Source: Nonomuraea aridisoli
Lineage (GTDB): Bacteria > Actinomycetota > Actinomycetes > Streptosporangiales > Streptosporangiaceae
Direction of reading: 5' to 3'
DNA length: 64,000 nucleotides
Assembly: GCF_003236395.1 (NCBI RefSeq)
Contig: NZ_POUD01000010.1
Coordinates: 1 to 64,000 of the forward strand
The number at the start of each line of letters is the position of its first letter. Within the stretch, counting starts at the first letter, position 1. The translations under genes and the position numbers were made by a program. The notes under the pieces are model-generated. The model searched no databases and was not told the origin of the DNA. It saw only the letters and a program-made list of their open reading frames with translations. Below, one piece after another: positions 24,995 through 33,325 of the stretch.

Positions 24995-26071
24995 TCAGAG
25001 GCGGTCGACCAACGTCGCGCCGAAGGACTCGACCGCAAGGTACGGATTGAGGTGGGGGTGACGGCTGCCGACGGAGAGATCCCGCCAGTGCCGCTGGAGC
25101 ACGTTGGAGGTGTTGAATCCGCTCGCGCCATGCAGGTCGAGCATGCGCTCAACCGCAGCCCGGCAGTCACGGCCCGCGTCCGCCAGGTCCATCTGCAGAC
25201 GGGGCCTCTCGGCTGCGGACAGGTCGGCCGTGTCCACAGCCCTCGCGACCGTAAGCATGGTCCTTTCGGCCCGGTTCACCAGGTGGGTCGCCTCTGCCAA
25301 CCATTGCCGGGCCCCGGAGGACTCACCCATGCGGGAGTACGCGGTCATGAAGGGTTTCCTGTCGGACGCGAACATCGCCTCGGTCGCGTCGAGTGCGCCC
25401 CTGGCAGCTCCCACCACTGCGCCCAGCACCGTGATGGCGTATAGCGTGACATCTGCCACGGTGAAGCCCGCCGCTGGCGCGACATACTCGGCCGGCACCA
25501 GCACGTCCTGAGCAACCAGGCTGTGGCTGCCCGTGGCGCGCATGCCGGCCATGTGCCAGGTCCGCTCGACCGTCAGATCGGCCACCGGTATGACAGCGAA
25601 CGAAAGCGTGCCCTCCACCATGAGGGAAAGGCCGGCCCAAGCCGCGTCTTCACACCCCGAGACATTCCGCCACCGGCCGCTGACGCGCACCCCTTCGGAC
25701 ACACGCTTGCCCTGAGCTCCGGGAACTCCCGAACCGCAGAAGAGCGCATCCGGGTCGGCGAAGAGCGACTCGCGTACCGACGGATCCCGGAAACAATTGG
25801 CAGCCATGTTCTTCGCGGTCACGCAGGTCCCAGCGATCCAGGCCATGGACGGGCAAGCCCGGCCGAGCTCCGTGAAGCACCGGGCCATGCTTTCCGCATC
25901 TGCCCAAGTTCCGCCGTGCTCCTTGGGGGTCCGCAAGGCGAAAATCCCGTCATCGCGCAGCGCGTTCATGCTCTCCGGAGCGGGTCGATCGGCTGCTTCC
26001 GCCTTCTCCGCGTGGGCACGCAGGATTTCGCTCGTCGTGTGTTCGGGTGAGTAATCGATCATGCTCACCAT
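24995..26071 (-). CDS. acyl-CoA dehydrogenase-fold flavin monooxygenase-like protein
   Basis: 358 residues with the acyl-CoA dehydrogenase fold: an N-terminal helical domain (ESMNALRDDGIFALRTPKEH then GGTWADAESM), a middle beta domain (VRVSGRWRNVSGCEDAAWAG, WHMAGMRATGSHSLVAQDVL then VPAEY) and a C-terminal helical bundle (GARGALDATEAMF-like, DLHGASGFNTSNVLQRHWRD). The SGC/SGxxxA and GMRATGSH motifs favour the group D two-component flavin monooxygenases (HpaB/HsaA-like hydroxylases) over true acyl-CoA dehydrogenases. No flavin reductase gene is nearby. It is divergent from an AraC regulator 85 bases away, which probably controls it. Confidence 0.8.
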   Translation of the reverse strand: MVSMIDYSPEHTTSEILRAHAEKAEAADRPAPESMNALRDDGIFALRTPKEHGGTWADAESMARCFTELGRACPSMAWIAGTCVTAKNMAANCFRDPSVRESLFADPDALFCGSGVPGAQGKRVSEGVRVSGRWRNVSGCEDAAWAGLSLMVEGTLSFAVIPVADLTVERTWHMAGMRATGSHSLVAQDVLVPAEYVAPAAGFTVADVTLYAITVLGAVVGAARGALDATEAMFASDRKPFMTAYSRMGESSGARQWLAEATHLVNRAERTMLTVARAVDTADLSAAERPRLQMDLADAGRDCRAAVERMLDLHGASGFNTSNVLQRHWRDLSVGSRHPHLNPYLAVESFGATLVDRL

Positions 26072-26156
26072 CCAACCAACGCCTGCCGCGCCGGACCATA
26101 CTAGAGCCGCACGCCCTTATACGAGCTTGAACTGCGGCGTCGCTACACTCGACTGA

Positions 26157-27062
26157 GTGGACCTACTGAGCGAGGTAGTCCGCGCCGTTCGGGTCGGGAG
26201 CCCCGGCAGCCGCGTGGTCAGACAGTACGATTTCCAAGGCGTTCGTTTCTCCGCGTTCGACGGCACCGGCTTCCATGTCGTCCTGAGCGGCACCTGCTGG
26301 CTCATCTCCGAAGGCCAGGAGCCGGTCGGCCTGAAGCCGGGGGATGCCGTGCTCATCACCTCCGGTGCCCCCCATGGCCTCAGCCATGTCCCCTGTGCGC
26401 TGAACGACCTGCCGTCGATGTCGATGCGCACGACTCCGCCGAGGTCTGAGCCGTCCGACTTCGAGTTCCTGTGCGGCGTCTACCAGCTCCAGCACGGCCA
26501 CACCCCGCAGTACCTCCGCACCCTGCCCGACCTGATCACAGTGTCACTGGACTACGACCGCTATCCGCAGACGCGTGCCCTGATCGACCTTCTCAGCACA
26601 GATACGTCCGAGGCAGACATGGGCACTGCGGCGACGCTTCCCGCGCTGCTTGACCTCATCCTGGTCCACGTCTTCCGTCAGTGGCACGAGCAACGCGGCT
26701 CGGCCGAGTGGCCACGAACCGACGACCCCGAGATCGCCGCCGCCCTTCGGGAGATCCACCAGAACCCGCAGCGCAAGTGGACGGTGGCCCGGTTGAGTGA
26801 GATGGTCGGGCTGCCCCGCACCGTGTTCGCGCGGCGCTTCACCGAAGAAGTAGGCCGCCCTCCGATGTCCTACCTCATCAGCTGGCGGCTGAGTCTCGGC
26901 GCTCAACTGCTCCGGGAGACCGACGTCACACTGGCGACGATCGCCCGCGAGGTCGGATACTCGACGGAGTTCGCCTTCTCCGGAGCGTTTACCCGCGAGT
27001 ATGGCGTCTCACCTGGCCGCTTCCGCCGCAGCCCGGCAACCTTGGTCCCTCCCGTCGACTGA
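26157..27062 (+). CDS. AraC-family transcriptional regulator
   Basis: 301 residues from a GTG at 26157. The N-terminal half is a cupin-type sensor (GTGFHVVLSGTCWLISEGQE, LKPGDAVLITSGAPHGLSH). The C-terminal half is a double helix-turn-helix of the AraC/XylS type: KWTVARLSEMVGLPRTVFAR, VGRPPMSYLISWRLSLGAQL and ATIAREVGYSTEFAFSGAFT with YGVSPGRFRR. It likely activates the divergent flavoenzyme gene in response to a small ligand bound by the cupin. The 85-base gap should contain its operator. Confidence 0.9.
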   Translation: MDLLSEVVRAVRVGSPGSRVVRQYDFQGVRFSAFDGTGFHVVLSGTCWLISEGQEPVGLKPGDAVLITSGAPHGLSHVPCALNDLPSMSMRTTPPRSEPSDFEFLCGVYQLQHGHTPQYLRTLPDLITVSLDYDRYPQTRALIDLLSTDTSEADMGTAATLPALLDLILVHVFRQWHEQRGSAEWPRTDDPEIAAALREIHQNPQRKWTVARLSEMVGLPRTVFARRFTEEVGRPPMSYLISWRLSLGAQLLRETDVTLATIAREVGYSTEFAFSGAFTREYGVSPGRFRRSPATLVPPVD

Positions 27063-27324
27063 TGCCCTGGCAACGTTCGCGCTACATGCCGCTCACGGAT
27101 GCGGACGTGTCGCGCATGCGGAAGGCCACCTCAGCGGCCGGGCTAATGCCCAGGCCACGCCCCAGATCGAGGCACCCTTTCGACGCCGGGTGTTCCTTGA
27201 GTGAAGGGTGCCCGATGACCTGTGGGAGTCGTCCGGCCGAGGAGAGCCGGACTGGTCGCGGTGCGCGAGTCCGCTACCGCCGGCTCACCACATGAGACGT
27301 CGTCTCAGGACGAGCGCCGGCCGC

Positions 27325-28482
27325 CTATCTCCGGTAGGCGAGGCGGCGCAGCAGGATCTCCGCCGGGCCGCGGTGGCCGCCGCGCCGCATGAGATCAGCG
27401 ATGACCAGCGAGACCAGCCACGTCGCCGCGGCCACCCCCAAGGCGCCGGTAAGTCCAAGTTCGTCCTGAAGACCGAGCCCGTACGGATGGAAGACCGCGA
27501 CGAACGCGACGGACTGGAAGAGGTACAGGCTCAGGGAGCGCTGGCCGAGCGCTTCGACGGCCGTGGTCAGGAGCTTGCGCCGCCGGACGGCCACGATCGC
27601 GACCAGTGCCATGATCGCGGCCATGCCGATACCGCCCACGAATCCGGTGAGCGCCTGCGCGAGGGCCGCGATCCACACCGCGGCCTCCGACGGCTGGGTC
27701 CACTCCCCTTCCTGGATGAGGGCGGCGGGAACGCCACCGGCGACGGACACCACCGTGGTGAGCACCGCGGCGCGGAGCAGGAACCTCCGGTGCTGAGCGG
27801 GTTGCTCCAACAGCCGCCGCCGCGCCGCCCACATGCCGGCGATCACCCCGGGAATGATCGAGACGACGCCCACGGCCACGCCGTACGGCCAGTTCTGGAT
27901 CCGGGCGAGGAACATCTCCCCGAAGTCCTTGTCGCCGACGGCGATGGTGCCCAGGGTGTAGGCGGCGACGTGGTGTGACATCGCCCGCCACATGGGGAAC
28001 CCGACCACGAAAGTGGACACCGCCAGGCTGATGCCCGTCGCCCACACGAGGAGGGTGTCCTTGGCTCGCAGCAGGCCGGCGAGCAGCACGGCGGCCACGC
28101 CGTACACCGCGAGGATGTCGATCGGCACCAGCACCGCCACGTGGACGAAGCCGATCACGACCAGCCACCATCCCCGGCGGCGCTGCAGCTTGCGGATGCT
28201 CACCCAGTCGGAGCCGCGCCGTAACTGCCGATCCATCAGCTGCACCAGCGCGTAGCCGAACAGGAAGGCGAACATCGGCCGCGCGTGGTTGTGGACGAAG
28301 ATCAGGTAGAAGAAGCCGGCGATCTCGTTGGCCACGGCGGAGCCGCGGTTGACCGTGACCACGAACAGCGGCGCGTGCGCCAAGGCTATGGCCAGCAGCA
28401 TGACGCCACGGGCCAGGTCGGGAGCCAGCGCGCGTGCGGCCATGCCGTGCGGCGGAGCTGGTTCGTGGGGGAACGTCTTCAA
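27325..28482 (-). CDS. DUF418 family membrane protein
   Basis: 385 residues with about ten hydrophobic segments. Family features: LAPDLARGVMLLAIALAHAP at the start, NHARPMFAFLFGYALVQLMD in the second region, and a C-terminal DUF418 domain with LGQRSLSLYLFQSVAFVAVF. I chose the TTG at 28482 (reading LKTFPHEPAP) because GAGGAGAG lies 7-14 bases upstream and the family starts near here; sequence further upstream is not membrane-like. DUF418 proteins are integral membrane proteins related to acyltransferase-like YeiB; function unknown. It lies inside the decayed island. Confidence 0.85.
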   Translation of the reverse strand: MKTFPHEPAPPHGMAARALAPDLARGVMLLAIALAHAPLFVVTVNRGSAVANEIAGFFYLIFVHNHARPMFAFLFGYALVQLMDRQLRRGSDWVSIRKLQRRRGWWLVVIGFVHVAVLVPIDILAVYGVAAVLLAGLLRAKDTLLVWATGISLAVSTFVVGFPMWRAMSHHVAAYTLGTIAVGDKDFGEMFLARIQNWPYGVAVGVVSIIPGVIAGMWAARRRLLEQPAQHRRFLLRAAVLTTVVSVAGGVPAALIQEGEWTQPSEAAVWIAALAQALTGFVGGIGMAAIMALVAIVAVRRRKLLTTAVEALGQRSLSLYLFQSVAFVAVFHPYGLGLQDELGLTGALGVAAATWLVSLVIADLMRRGGHRGPAEILLRRLAYRR

Positions 28483-28939
28483 ACTGCTCTCCTCAGCCGC
28501 TTTCTGCCGGGCAGCGGCATTCCTTCCGCCGCCAAGAGATGGATCATATGCAACAGGTGCCTGCCGAGGCAGTGCCTGATACGACTGAGGCCCGGTCCGG
28601 CCGGCGTCGTTCCGGTGTCGATGGCATGCAACACCTCCACCTTCGTCGCATCGCCGGCGGACAGGCAGTGCCCTGCATGGCCCATGGACTGCCAATACCA
28701 GGTGTCGTGACGCCATACCGGTACTGGTCAGGGCGCTGCGCGGCAAGCGCGCCCGCCCACGGCAACGCCCCGGCATCGTCCCGCCGACGGGCTACGACCG
28801 CGACAAGCACCACGAGCGGCTGCGTGGCACGGCTGTCCAGCATGCCCTTGGCCGGCCCTCTGCTGGTGGTGGGGTGCTCCTTCCAGCCGATCATCACGAA
28901 CTGAAAGCCGCCTACCCCGTTACGTGATCACGCGGTGGT
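28483..28939. other. 457-base region, mostly non-coding, with a transposase remnant
   Basis: No intact gene. The plus strand around 28709-28825 has transposase-like coding (separate entry). Several short open frames on both strands show no family resemblance. Confidence 0.4.
28709..28825 (+). mobile_element. remnant of an IS5-type DDE transposase
   Basis: The plus-strand frame reads DAIPVLVRALRGKRARPRQR, then PGIVPPTGYDRDKHHERLRG. The arrangement GxRxRPRxRP...GYDxDKxRxxLR is typical of IS5-family transposases around the second catalytic Asp. Here the usual ADRGYD has become PPTGYD, so even the core is eroded. No terminal repeats could be seen. Low confidence because only about 40 codons are recognisable. 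Confidence 0.35.
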
Positions 28940-29359
28940 CTATGTGCAGCGCCAGTCCCAGTCGCTGGGGGTGATGTCGTGGAACTCCACGGTGACGTCT
29001 CCGCCGTTCCCACTGTCCTCGCTGAAGCGCAGATCGACCTGTGCCCGACTTCTGTTGTCAGGGCCCGCGATGGCTGCCCTGCCGTAATGGGCATGGATCT
29101 CCTTCTGCGACAACCTGGTCTCAAGAACCAGTCGGACGCTGTACGCGCAGTAGTCTCCGCTCCCGCCGGAGTTCTTACCGAAAGTGGCGTCGCTGTCGCC
29201 CTTGACGCGGGTCTCCGGTGGTACCGGATAGGCCAGCACTCGCGCGTGGAAGTCGTCGAGGCGTGCATCGTCCCGCCACACCGGAATCATGATCAGAAAG
29301 AAGAGCCCGATCAACGGGACAATCACTACGGCGGCTAAGCAGCCCCCCAGGTTTTGCAC
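28940..29359 (-). CDS. small single-pass membrane protein, unknown function
   Basis: 139 residues from a GTG at 29359 with GGGAGGT about 5 bases upstream. One strong N-terminal membrane segment (LAAVVIVPLIGLFFLIMIPV) is followed by an outside domain of about 110 residues with two cysteines (DYCAYSV and the C-terminal DWRCT) that could form a disulfide. I recognise no family. It is the last gene of the island before the tRNA-Val. Confidence 0.65.
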   Translation of the reverse strand: MQNLGGCLAAVVIVPLIGLFFLIMIPVWRDDARLDDFHARVLAYPVPPETRVKGDSDATFGKNSGGSGDYCAYSVRLVLETRLSQKEIHAHYGRAAIAGPDNRSRAQVDLRFSEDSGNGGDVTVEFHDITPSDWDWRCT

Positions 29360-29589
29360 TGGACCTCCCGAGACATCGCGGTCGCACGTTCGGGCGTCTG
29401 TCTATCGGATCAGTGACACCGACGTCACCTGTACTCAGACACTTCCTGGCAAGTCGCCAAGACACTGATCCATCAGCGCAGCGCGGCGGAGGCCGACCGG
29501 AGGATGGTCGACGCAATGAACGCGAAGATCACCAGAAACACCTAAAGGCTCTTTGAAAGAGATCCCTGGGACCGGCTAATGGTACGAAA

Positions 29590-29617
29590 CCCCGTTTCCA
29601 TGATCGGAGACGGGGCT
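29590..29617. terminator. terminator of tRNA-Val
   Basis: A 10-bp stem, CCCCGTTTCC (29591-29600) with GGAGACGGGG (29607-29616), with T-rich flanks on both strands. It lies just downstream of the minus-strand tRNA. Confidence 0.75.
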
Positions 29618-29625
29618 CTTTCTGC

Positions 29626-29700
29626 TGGTGGGCGGTACTGGGTTCGAACCAGTGACCCCTCGCTTGTAAGGCGAGTGCTCTACCGCTGAGCTAACCGCCC
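29626..29700 (-). tRNA. tRNA-Val (anticodon TAC)
   Basis: A complete cloverleaf on the minus strand: acceptor GGGCGGT/ACCGCCC, D-arm GCTC-AGCGGT-AGAGC, anticodon arm CTCGC-CTTACAA-GCGAG with TAC at the centre, and T-arm CTGG-GTTCGAA with its complement. The discriminator A and an encoded CCA are at 29626-29629. It reads GUA and probably other GUN valine codons. Its 3' half is repeated at 24892-24937, suggesting use as an integration site. Confidence 0.96.
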
Positions 29701-29717
29701 CTGATCGGCACTACACC

Positions 29718-30665
29718 TTACGACACCAAGGGCTCCGATCGCACATCCACGGCCCAGCCCGGCCCCAGCTCGGGGCGGCCCGCTGCGCGCCAGCCCAGCA
29801 GGGCCGCTCCCAGCATGCCCGCGTCGACCCCGAGCGCCGCCGGGATCAGCGGGGGCGCCTCGCGGAAGGCCAGGCGCTTGACGAGCCGGGTGCGTACGGG
29901 GTCGAAAAGGGCGGGGCCCGCCTCGGCCAGTCCGCCGCCGAGGACGATCACGGTGGGGTCGAGCAGCAGCGTGTACGTGGCCAGGGCCAGCGACAGGGCC
30001 TCCACGGCCTCGTCCCAGACCTCGATGGCGATCGGGTCGTCGGAGGAGACCACCTGCTCGGCCCGGACGCCCTCGACGCCCGCCCGCTGGCTGTAGCGCC
30101 GGCCGACCGAGGCCGCCGACGCGTACGTCTCCAGGCAGCCGAACTGGCCGCACGCGCACTGTTCGCCGTCCGGGAACACGGGGGTGTGCCCGATCTCGCC
30201 GGCCCAGCCGGACGAGCCGCCGTACGGTTCGCCGCGGATGATCAGAGCGCCGGCGATGCCCGTGCCGATGGGGAGGAAGAGGAAGTCGGAAAGCCCGCGT
30301 CCGGCGCCGAGGATGCTCTCCGCCAGCCCACCGGTGCGGACGTCGTGTCCGAGCATGACCGGGACGTCGAGGGTGGTGAAGGCGGTGGCGGGGACGTCGC
30401 GCCAGCCGAGGTTCGTCGCGTAGATGGCCGAGTGCTCCGACACCAGCCCGGGCACGGCCAGGCCGACGCCGGCCGGGGCGCCGTCGCCCGAGGCGGCCAG
30501 GTCGCTGATGAAGGTGGAGATGGCGGCCACGACCGCGTCCGGGCCGTCCGCCCGTGGCGTGGGCCGCCGCTCGCTCAGCAGCACCGCACCGGAATCGCTG
30601 ACCAGGCCGCCCTTCATGGACGTGCCACCGACGTCGAGCGCGACGACGAACGAATTTGCGGACAC
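29718..30665 (-). CDS. ROK-family sugar kinase (glucokinase-like)
   Basis: 315 residues. The N-terminal phosphate-binding motif is VALDVGGTSMKGGLVSDSGA. The sugar site is in GHDVRTGGLAESILGAGRGL and IGTGIAGALI. The ROK zinc motif is CACGQFGCLETYASAASVGR, and the C-terminal VIVLGGGLAEAGPALFDPV completes the fold. ROK kinases phosphorylate glucose or related hexoses with ATP. It has no helix-turn-helix, so it is an enzyme and not a ROK repressor. It starts at a GTG (30665) without an obvious ribosome binding site. It lies 17 bases beyond the tRNA. Confidence 0.9.
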   Translation of the reverse strand: MSANSFVVALDVGGTSMKGGLVSDSGAVLLSERRPTPRADGPDAVVAAISTFISDLAASGDGAPAGVGLAVPGLVSEHSAIYATNLGWRDVPATAFTTLDVPVMLGHDVRTGGLAESILGAGRGLSDFLFLPIGTGIAGALIIRGEPYGGSSGWAGEIGHTPVFPDGEQCACGQFGCLETYASAASVGRRYSQRAGVEGVRAEQVVSSDDPIAIEVWDEAVEALSLALATYTLLLDPTVIVLGGGLAEAGPALFDPVRTRLVKRLAFREAPPLIPAALGVDAGMLGAALLGWRAAGRPELGPGWAVDVRSEPLVS

Positions 30666-30822
30666 GGAAGGAGACGATATCGCAGCTCATCAAATGTCCG
30701 GAAAGGCGATGGGTTGTCCACCGAAGCCGCAGTCGGGCCAGCGTACGACACCATCACAAAGCCCCCAGACCGCCTGAGAGGAGCGCACGGCGCTGCACAC
30801 CCAGCCGGAGAGCCCCAGAGGC

Positions 30823-31134
30823 TCAGGCGCGCCCCAGGACGCGGTTGAGGGCCGCCTCCACCTCGGCCGACAGACCGGGCGGCGCCGCGCCGGCGGGCTT
30901 GCCGAGCGTCGTGCGGGCCAGCCGCACGGCCCCGCAGGACCGGCACTCCACCTCGCCCAACCGGCAGATCAGCGCCGTGGACGCGCAGGTGGCACAGGTG
31001 TCGAGGTCGAGGTCGTGCAGCCGTTGGCAGTCCGGGCAGATCAGCACCTGCGACTCTTGGCGCACCCCGCGCTGCCACGGGCTCGCCCCGCGCACCGGGT
31101 CCGTCTGCCGGGCCCCGCAGCGGTAGCAGGGCAT
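30823..31134 (-). CDS. zinc-ribbon protein
   Basis: 103 residues from an ATG at 31134, preceded by GGAGGAAGCG. It has several Cys pairs: CYRCG at the start, CPDC, CATC and CRSCGAVRL, enough for two zinc ribbons. A low-complexity linker leads to a C-terminal helix AEVEAALNRVLGRA. No enzyme domain is seen; such proteins may bind nucleic acid or protein. It follows the peroxiredoxin gene by 17 bases and is probably in the same transcript. Confidence 0.7.
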   Translation of the reverse strand: MPCYRCGARQTDPVRGASPWQRGVRQESQVLICPDCQRLHDLDLDTCATCASTALICRLGEVECRSCGAVRLARTTLGKPAGAAPPGLSAEVEAALNRVLGRA

Positions 31135-31151
31135 CGCTTCCTCCGAGAGAG

Positions 31152-31616
31152 TCAAGAAATGGCGGCGAGTGCCTTGACGTAGTCGGCGATGTCGCGCGCG
31201 GAGCTGACCGGGTTGACCACCGACCACCGGATCACCCCCTCGCCGTCGATGATGAAGGTCCCCCGTAGGGCGAACCCCTTCTCTTCATCGAAGACACCGT
31301 ACGCCCGGGCAACCTGTCCGTGCGGCCAGAAGTCGGAGAGCATCGGGAACCGGTAGCCCTCGCGATCGGCCCACGCGCGGTGGGTGAACACCGAGTCGAC
31401 GGAGACCGTCAGCACCTGCGCGTCCCCGATCGGATGGTCGCGCAGGGCGGCCAGCTCAGCGTGACAGACCCCGGTGAACGCCAGCGGGTAGAAGACCAGC
31501 ACGACCTTCCGCCCCCGGAACCGGGACAGTCTCACCGGGGTGCCGTGCTGGTCCTGTAGCTCGAAATCCGGAGCCGGGACGCCGACCTCGGCAGGATGCG
31601 CGTTCACGGTCTCCAT
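31152..31616 (-). CDS. AhpE-type peroxiredoxin
   Basis: 154 residues. The peroxidatic Cys51 lies in VFYPLAFTGVCHAELAALRD (PxxxTxxC). The following AQVLTVSVDS and RGTFIIDGEGVIRW are typical of AhpC/TSA proteins. The TGVC-x-x-EL form, without a clear resolving Cys, matches one-cysteine AhpE peroxiredoxins of actinobacteria, which are reduced by mycothiol/mycoredoxin. It removes hydroperoxides in the cytoplasm. Adjacent to the DUF3052 gene, as often in actinomycetes. Confidence 0.9.
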   Translation of the reverse strand: METVNAHPAEVGVPAPDFELQDQHGTPVRLSRFRGRKVVLVFYPLAFTGVCHAELAALRDHPIGDAQVLTVSVDSVFTHRAWADREGYRFPMLSDFWPHGQVARAYGVFDEEKGFALRGTFIIDGEGVIRWSVVNPVSSARDIADYVKALAAIS

Positions 31617-31645
31617 CCTGCCCTACGGCAGGCGTTCGGACTCTC

Positions 31646-32074
31646 CTACCGGCGGCCCTTCGGTGTGACCAGCCGTGTTCCGGACCAATCGGGTGCGGCG
31701 GAGATGGTGCTGGTCTGTGAGAGACCGGCGGTCGCCGCATCCTCCCCGATGTCGCTCGGCTCCACGTGGCCCTCGCGCCCGGCCTTGGGAGTGAGCAGCC
31801 AGATCTGGCCGCCGTCGGCGAGTGATCGCATGGCGTTGGTCAGAGCGTCGAACAGGTCCCCGTCGCCGTCGCGCCACCACAGCAGCACCACGTCGACGAC
31901 GTCGTCACTGTCCTCGTCCAGCAGCTCGTTGCCGGTCAGGTCCTCGATGGAGTCGCGCAGCTCGTCGTCGACGTCCTCGTCCCAACCGATCTCCTGCACC
32001 ACCTGACCCGGCTTGAGGCCGAGTCGTTCGGCCAGGCCGCGCTCGCCCTGCGCCTGACCCGCGGTCGCGCTCAC
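31646..32074 (-). CDS. DUF3052 family protein
   Basis: 142 residues from a GTG at 32074 with GGAGGG upstream. The core LAERLGLKPGQVVQEIGWDE then DVDDELRDSI is followed by VVDVVLLWWRDGDGDLFDAL and GGQIWLLTPKAGREGHVEPS. This is the DUF3052 pattern: acidic and soluble, found throughout actinobacteria close to the pyruvate dehydrogenase E1 gene, as here (aceE is 1.3 kb away on the other strand). The biochemical role is unknown. Confidence 0.9.
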   Translation of the reverse strand: MSATAGQAQGERGLAERLGLKPGQVVQEIGWDEDVDDELRDSIEDLTGNELLDEDSDDVVDVVLLWWRDGDGDLFDALTNAMRSLADGGQIWLLTPKAGREGHVEPSDIGEDAATAGLSQTSTISAAPDWSGTRLVTPKGRR

Positions 32075-32191
32075 GTTTATCCCTCCTGCTTGAGTGGCCC
32101 CGCTTATGCGGTTTATCGCTTCGGCACAGTCCACACGCTGTGACCCTCAGTCGTCAACGGTCGCCACGGGTACGGCCGTACTCGGCCAGAA

Positions 32192-32596
32192 TCAATCAGA
32201 CAAAAACGACAGGCGAACCTGACGTTGCGGGTTGTCGACGTTCAGGTCCACGAGTGCGACGGACTGCCACGTGCCCAACGCCATTCGCCCGTCCAGCACA
32301 GGGATCGTGGCGTACGGCGGGATGAACGCGGGCATCACGTGCGACCTGCCGTGGCCGCGCGAGCCGTGGGCGTGACGCCACCGGTCGTCGGCCGGCAGCA
32401 GGTCTCCCAGGGCCGCGAGCAGGTCGTCGTCGCTGCCCGACCCCAGCTCGAGCAGCGCCACGCCCGCCGTGGCGTGCGGCACGAAAACGTGCAGCAGTCC
32501 GTCTCCTTCCGCACGTACGAATGCGGCGCATTCGGACGTGATGTCGTGCACCCTCTCACGCGAACCCGTGGCCACACTGATGATTTCGGATCTCAC
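32192..32596 (-). CDS. YjbQ/UPF0047 family protein
   Basis: 134 residues. The family signatures are TSECAAFVRAEGDGLLHVFV, then PHATAGVALLE, HAHGSRGHGRSHVMPAFIPP and LGTWQSVALVDLN. Conserved histidines (PHAT, RSHVMP) sit where YjbQ proteins bind metal. The family has weak thiamine phosphate synthase activity in E. coli, but the physiological role is unclear. The start is a GTG at 32596 with no Shine-Dalgarno sequence, so the mRNA may be leaderless. Confidence 0.88.
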   Translation of the reverse strand: MRSEIISVATGSRERVHDITSECAAFVRAEGDGLLHVFVPHATAGVALLELGSGSDDDLLAALGDLLPADDRWRHAHGSRGHGRSHVMPAFIPPYATIPVLDGRMALGTWQSVALVDLNVDNPQRQVRLSFLSD

Positions 32597-32605
32597 GTGG
32601 AAATC

Positions 32606-32788
32606 TTACGTATGTACGACGAGGGCATCCGGCCCGGGAAACACCAGGACGGTGTGCCCGTCGTCGAACCTCACGGTGTACGGAGGCGTGCCGTCAGGCC
32701 CCATGACCTCTGTGATTACTCCTGTCCGGTCCCTTTCGCCAACGGTATTCCCGTGCACCAGGAGCCGGTCTCCTACCGTCGCCTTCAT
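32606..32788 (-). CDS. DUF1918 domain protein
   Basis: 60 residues: MKATVGDRLLVHGNTVGERD then RTGVITEVMGPDGTPPYTVR and FDDGHTVLVFPGPD. This is a complete DUF1918, a small beta-barrel (SH3-like) domain common in actinobacteria with unknown function. The ATG at 32788 has GGAGG 3-7 bases upstream, a tight spacing. It ends 10 bases before the YjbQ start. Confidence 0.85.
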   Translation of the reverse strand: MKATVGDRLLVHGNTVGERDRTGVITEVMGPDGTPPYTVRFDDGHTVLVFPGPDALVVHT

Positions 32789-33190
32789 ACCTCCAGATTG
32801 GTACGCGGAGTGCCGGACGAAAAGCGACATTCGCAACTTTTGCCGCACCTCTAGGGGCAGGGACAAAATTGATGGAAACGTTACGCGGTGCTGATGCCCT
32901 GTTGCGCACCGCGCCGACCGCCTTCCATGGCGACGCGGAGAGACCGGCCGGCTACGCAACGTCTCCTCATCACCCTCGGCGGGGTCACCAGGGTCACCGG
33001 AGGCTAGACTCGCGGCTCGCATCCGCGCCGTCGCGGATGAACCTTCCCCGATCGGGGGATGGGACAGAGTACGCCCATGAGGCCCGGGCCCAGCAACAGG
33101 CATCCGAGCGAAATTTCGCCCGTTTTCCTGTCTTGTTAAATTGGTCCCGGGATGTAACCTTTGGTGGCGATTCGTCCTACCATCGGTGGT
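32789..33190. other. about 400-base intergenic region upstream of aceE
   Basis: No gene is recognised. It must contain the divergent promoters of the DUF1918 gene and aceE. AT-richer stretches lie at 33128-33145 (TTGTTAAATTGG) and around 33153-33160 (TGTAACCT). These could be promoter elements for aceE, but the spacing is not canonical. Confidence 0.35.
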
Positions 33191-33193
33191 CTA

Positions 33194-33273
33194 GGCCATC
33201 GAAGATGGCCCTGCCAGCAGGGACACTCTGGTTACCAGCCAGTAGAGATGCGTTTTCTACGGCTAGCTACCAG
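33194..33273 (+). promoter_or_regulatory. structured 5' leader of aceE
   Basis: Three consecutive stem-loops just upstream of the aceE start. The first is GGCCATC/GATGGCC (33194-33200 with 33204-33210) and the second CCCTGC/GCAGGG overlapping it (33209-33222). The third is a long imperfect hairpin 33228-33273 with CTGGT/ACCAG, AGCC/GGCT and GTAGA/TCTAC stems. It matches no riboswitch class I know. It may control aceE translation or mRNA stability. Confidence 0.5.
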
Positions 33274-33325
33274 GATGGAAGGGCACCCAGACCAGACATC
33301 AGTCCATCTCGGAAGGCGAGACCCA

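Noticed and set aside
28479-28685. 68-codon minus-strand frame upstream of DUF418
   Set aside because: No family match and no supporting start; probably decayed sequence around the transposase remnant.
33228-33273. Known riboswitch (cobalamin, FMN, ThDP) before aceE
   Set aside because: The hairpins do not contain conserved cores of those classes that I can recognise.
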